This document shows positions 62,982 to 64,000 of a stretch of DNA of 64,000 nucleotides, in pieces. The stretch is from NCBI RefSeq assembly GCF_900142955.1, contig NZ_FRCP01000019.1, positions 62,001-126,000 of the forward strand. Direction: 5' to 3'. The notes beneath the pieces are model-generated. The model did not search any database. It saw only the letters and a program-made list of their open reading frames with translations, and was not told the origin of the DNA. Each line of letters opens with the position of its first letter. Position 1 is the stretch's first letter. Both the position numbers and the translations under genes were made by a program. The DNA is from Anaerosporobacter mobilis DSM 15930 (GTDB lineage: Bacteria > Bacillota > Clostridia > Lachnospirales > Lachnospiraceae).

Positions 62982-64000
62982 CTATCCATATTGTATGTCT
63001 TCAACAGCTCTATAAAATGTTTGATCAAAGCTATGAATCAATACAGAATCTGCTACTTCCCAATATGGGAACACCCTGCTTCCTATCTCTGGCAACAGTT
63101 CACTTGCTAGTCGTTCCAGCTTAATCTCATATCCATTCGGAAGTACAATGATTGCTTTTATTACAGATCCAACATAGATATAACTCTTTACATAACCATT
63201 TAATTCAAATCCTTCAACTGGTTCCATAGAGTACTTTAATTTCTCTGGTCGTATCGATACGCTAATCAGTTCATCCTTAACAAAACCTTCGCCTTTACCA
63301 ATTACAGAACCATTCTCTAAAAGAACTTTAGCAAAATCACCTTCCACCGTTTCAATCCTCCCGTCAAATATATTGGTTTCTCCAATGAAGGTTGCTATAA
63401 ATCTAGTAGCGGGTTTTTCATAAATTTCTCTTGGTGTCGCTAATTGTTCTAAAATCCCATCATGCATAATTCCTATACGATCGCTCATGGTTAATGCTTC
63501 TTCTTGATCGTGGGTAACATAGAGGAAAGTGATTCCAAGGCGACTTTGTAATTCTTTCAATTCCAATTGCATCTGTTTACGTAGTTTTAAATCAAGTGCA
63601 CCTAATGGCTCATCTAAGAGAAGAACTTTAGGATTATTAATTAACGCTCTTGCTATAGCGACTCTTTGTTTTTGTCCACCAGATAATTGCCTTGGATAAC
63701 GCTTTTCAAAACCTTCTAATTGTACTAAACTTAACATCTGTGATACTTTCTCTTTTATCTCACTTTTCTTGAATTTCTTCACCTTCAACCCATAAGCTAT
63801 ATTATCGAAGATTGTCATATGTGGGAATAATGCATAACTTTGAAAAACTGTGTTAACGTTTCTCTCAAAGGGTTCCTTATTCTCAACAGGTTCTCCTTCT
63901 ACAAGAATACTTCCGCTCGTTGCCTCTTCGAAGCCAGCTATCATACGAAGTGTGGTTGTCTTTCCACAACCAGAAGAACCTAGCAATGTAAGAAATTCAC
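62982..64000 (-). CDS. potA: Polyamine ABC transporter ATP-binding protein PotA, partial at N-terminus
   Basis: The frame continues to the window end (…EFLTLLGSSGCGKTT), so the first ~30-40 residues are missing. Walker A GSSGCGKTT, Q-loop VFQSYALFPHMTIFDN, signature QLSGGQKQRVAIARAL, Walker B KVLLLDEPLGALD and H-loop VTHDQEEALTMSD are intact. The C-terminal ~110 residues form the TOBE-type regulatory domain. First visible gene of potABCD; energises polyamine import. Confidence 0.96.
   Translation of the reverse strand, partial: EFLTLLGSSGCGKTTTLRMIAGFEEATSGSILVEGEPVENKEPFERNVNTVFQSYALFPHMTIFDNIAYGLKVKKFKKSEIKEKVSQMLSLVQLEGFEKRYPRQLSGGQKQRVAIARALINNPKVLLLDEPLGALDLKLRKQMQLELKELQSRLGITFLYVTHDQEEALTMSDRIGIMHDGILEQLATPREIYEKPATRFIATFIGETNIFDGRIETVEGDFAKVLLENGSVIGKGEGFVKDELISVSIRPEKLKYSMEPVEGFELNGYVKSYIYVGSVIKAIIVLPNGYEIKLERLASELLPEIGSRVFPYWEVADSVLIHSFDQTFYRAVEDIQYG

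Overview
The window looks like chromosomal DNA of a low-GC, motile, spore-forming Clostridia, most likely a Lachnospiraceae member of the Lachnoclostridium phytofermentans type. This rests on gene content (a ger germination operon, FliB and YjfB motility-linked proteins, a T-box ahead of argS, Leloir and arabinose sugar genes), on strong AGGAGG-type ribosome sites, and on the AT-rich base composition. Species identity is inference. No rRNA, tRNA, prophage, CRISPR array or full-length insertion sequence was seen.

Region 1-10.5 kb (almost all minus strand): a partial gene cut by the window start, argS with its T-box leader, a PadR / DUF1700 / DUF4097 / PspC envelope operon, the galactose operon galK-galE-galT, and an ArsR-type regulator. 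Region 10.5-19.5 kb: a small YjfB protein, araR-araD under a recognisable AraR operator, a monoacylglycerol-lipase-like hydrolase, a GNAT remnant, a 271-bp foldback element, the ammonium module amtB-glnK, gdhA and a YitT transporter-like protein. Region 19.6-32.8 kb: a membrane glycerophosphodiesterase, a secreted serine hydrolase, a solute-binding/VWA protein with a coiled-coil membrane partner, a family 2 glycoside hydrolase, a DUF4474 protein, an amidohydrolase and a small ferredoxin with an unusual structured leader. Region 32.8-43 kb: a four-gene ger operon (A, C, a small two-helix protein, B), two acyltransferase-like genes, a cold-shock protein, a very cysteine-rich small peptide, asnB and a second YitT. 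Region 43-54.7 kb: a lytic transglycosylase, two FMN split-barrel proteins, an OmpR-type two-component system, an SH3/NlpC-P60 hydrolase with WalR-like boxes, a BspA-like leucine-rich repeat surface protein, CoiA-like and FliB proteins and an HD hydrolase. Region 54.7-64 kb: an EamA exporter behind a CsoR-like palindrome, then a polyamine island in transcription order potA-potB-potC-potD, a P-II protein, a LuxR regulator, patA and an aldehyde dehydrogenase.

Two nitrogen themes recur. Ammonium is handled by amtB-glnK, gdhA and asnB; polyamines are imported by PotABCD and probably degraded by PatA and the aldehyde dehydrogenase, with a P-II paralogue of altered T-loop inside the pot operon. Cell-envelope maintenance is the other theme.

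The most unusual signals are in RNA and repeats: a compact three-way junction placed between the Shine-Dalgarno sequence and the start of the ferredoxin gene; a foldback element with 20-bp perfect terminal inverted repeats and a candidate 5-bp target duplication in the 3' region of amtB-glnK; a terminator-like 21-bp perfect hairpin in the cold-shock leader; tandem 16-bp operator candidates upstream of patA; and a recurring family of terminators that share a GTTGCAAAA arm.
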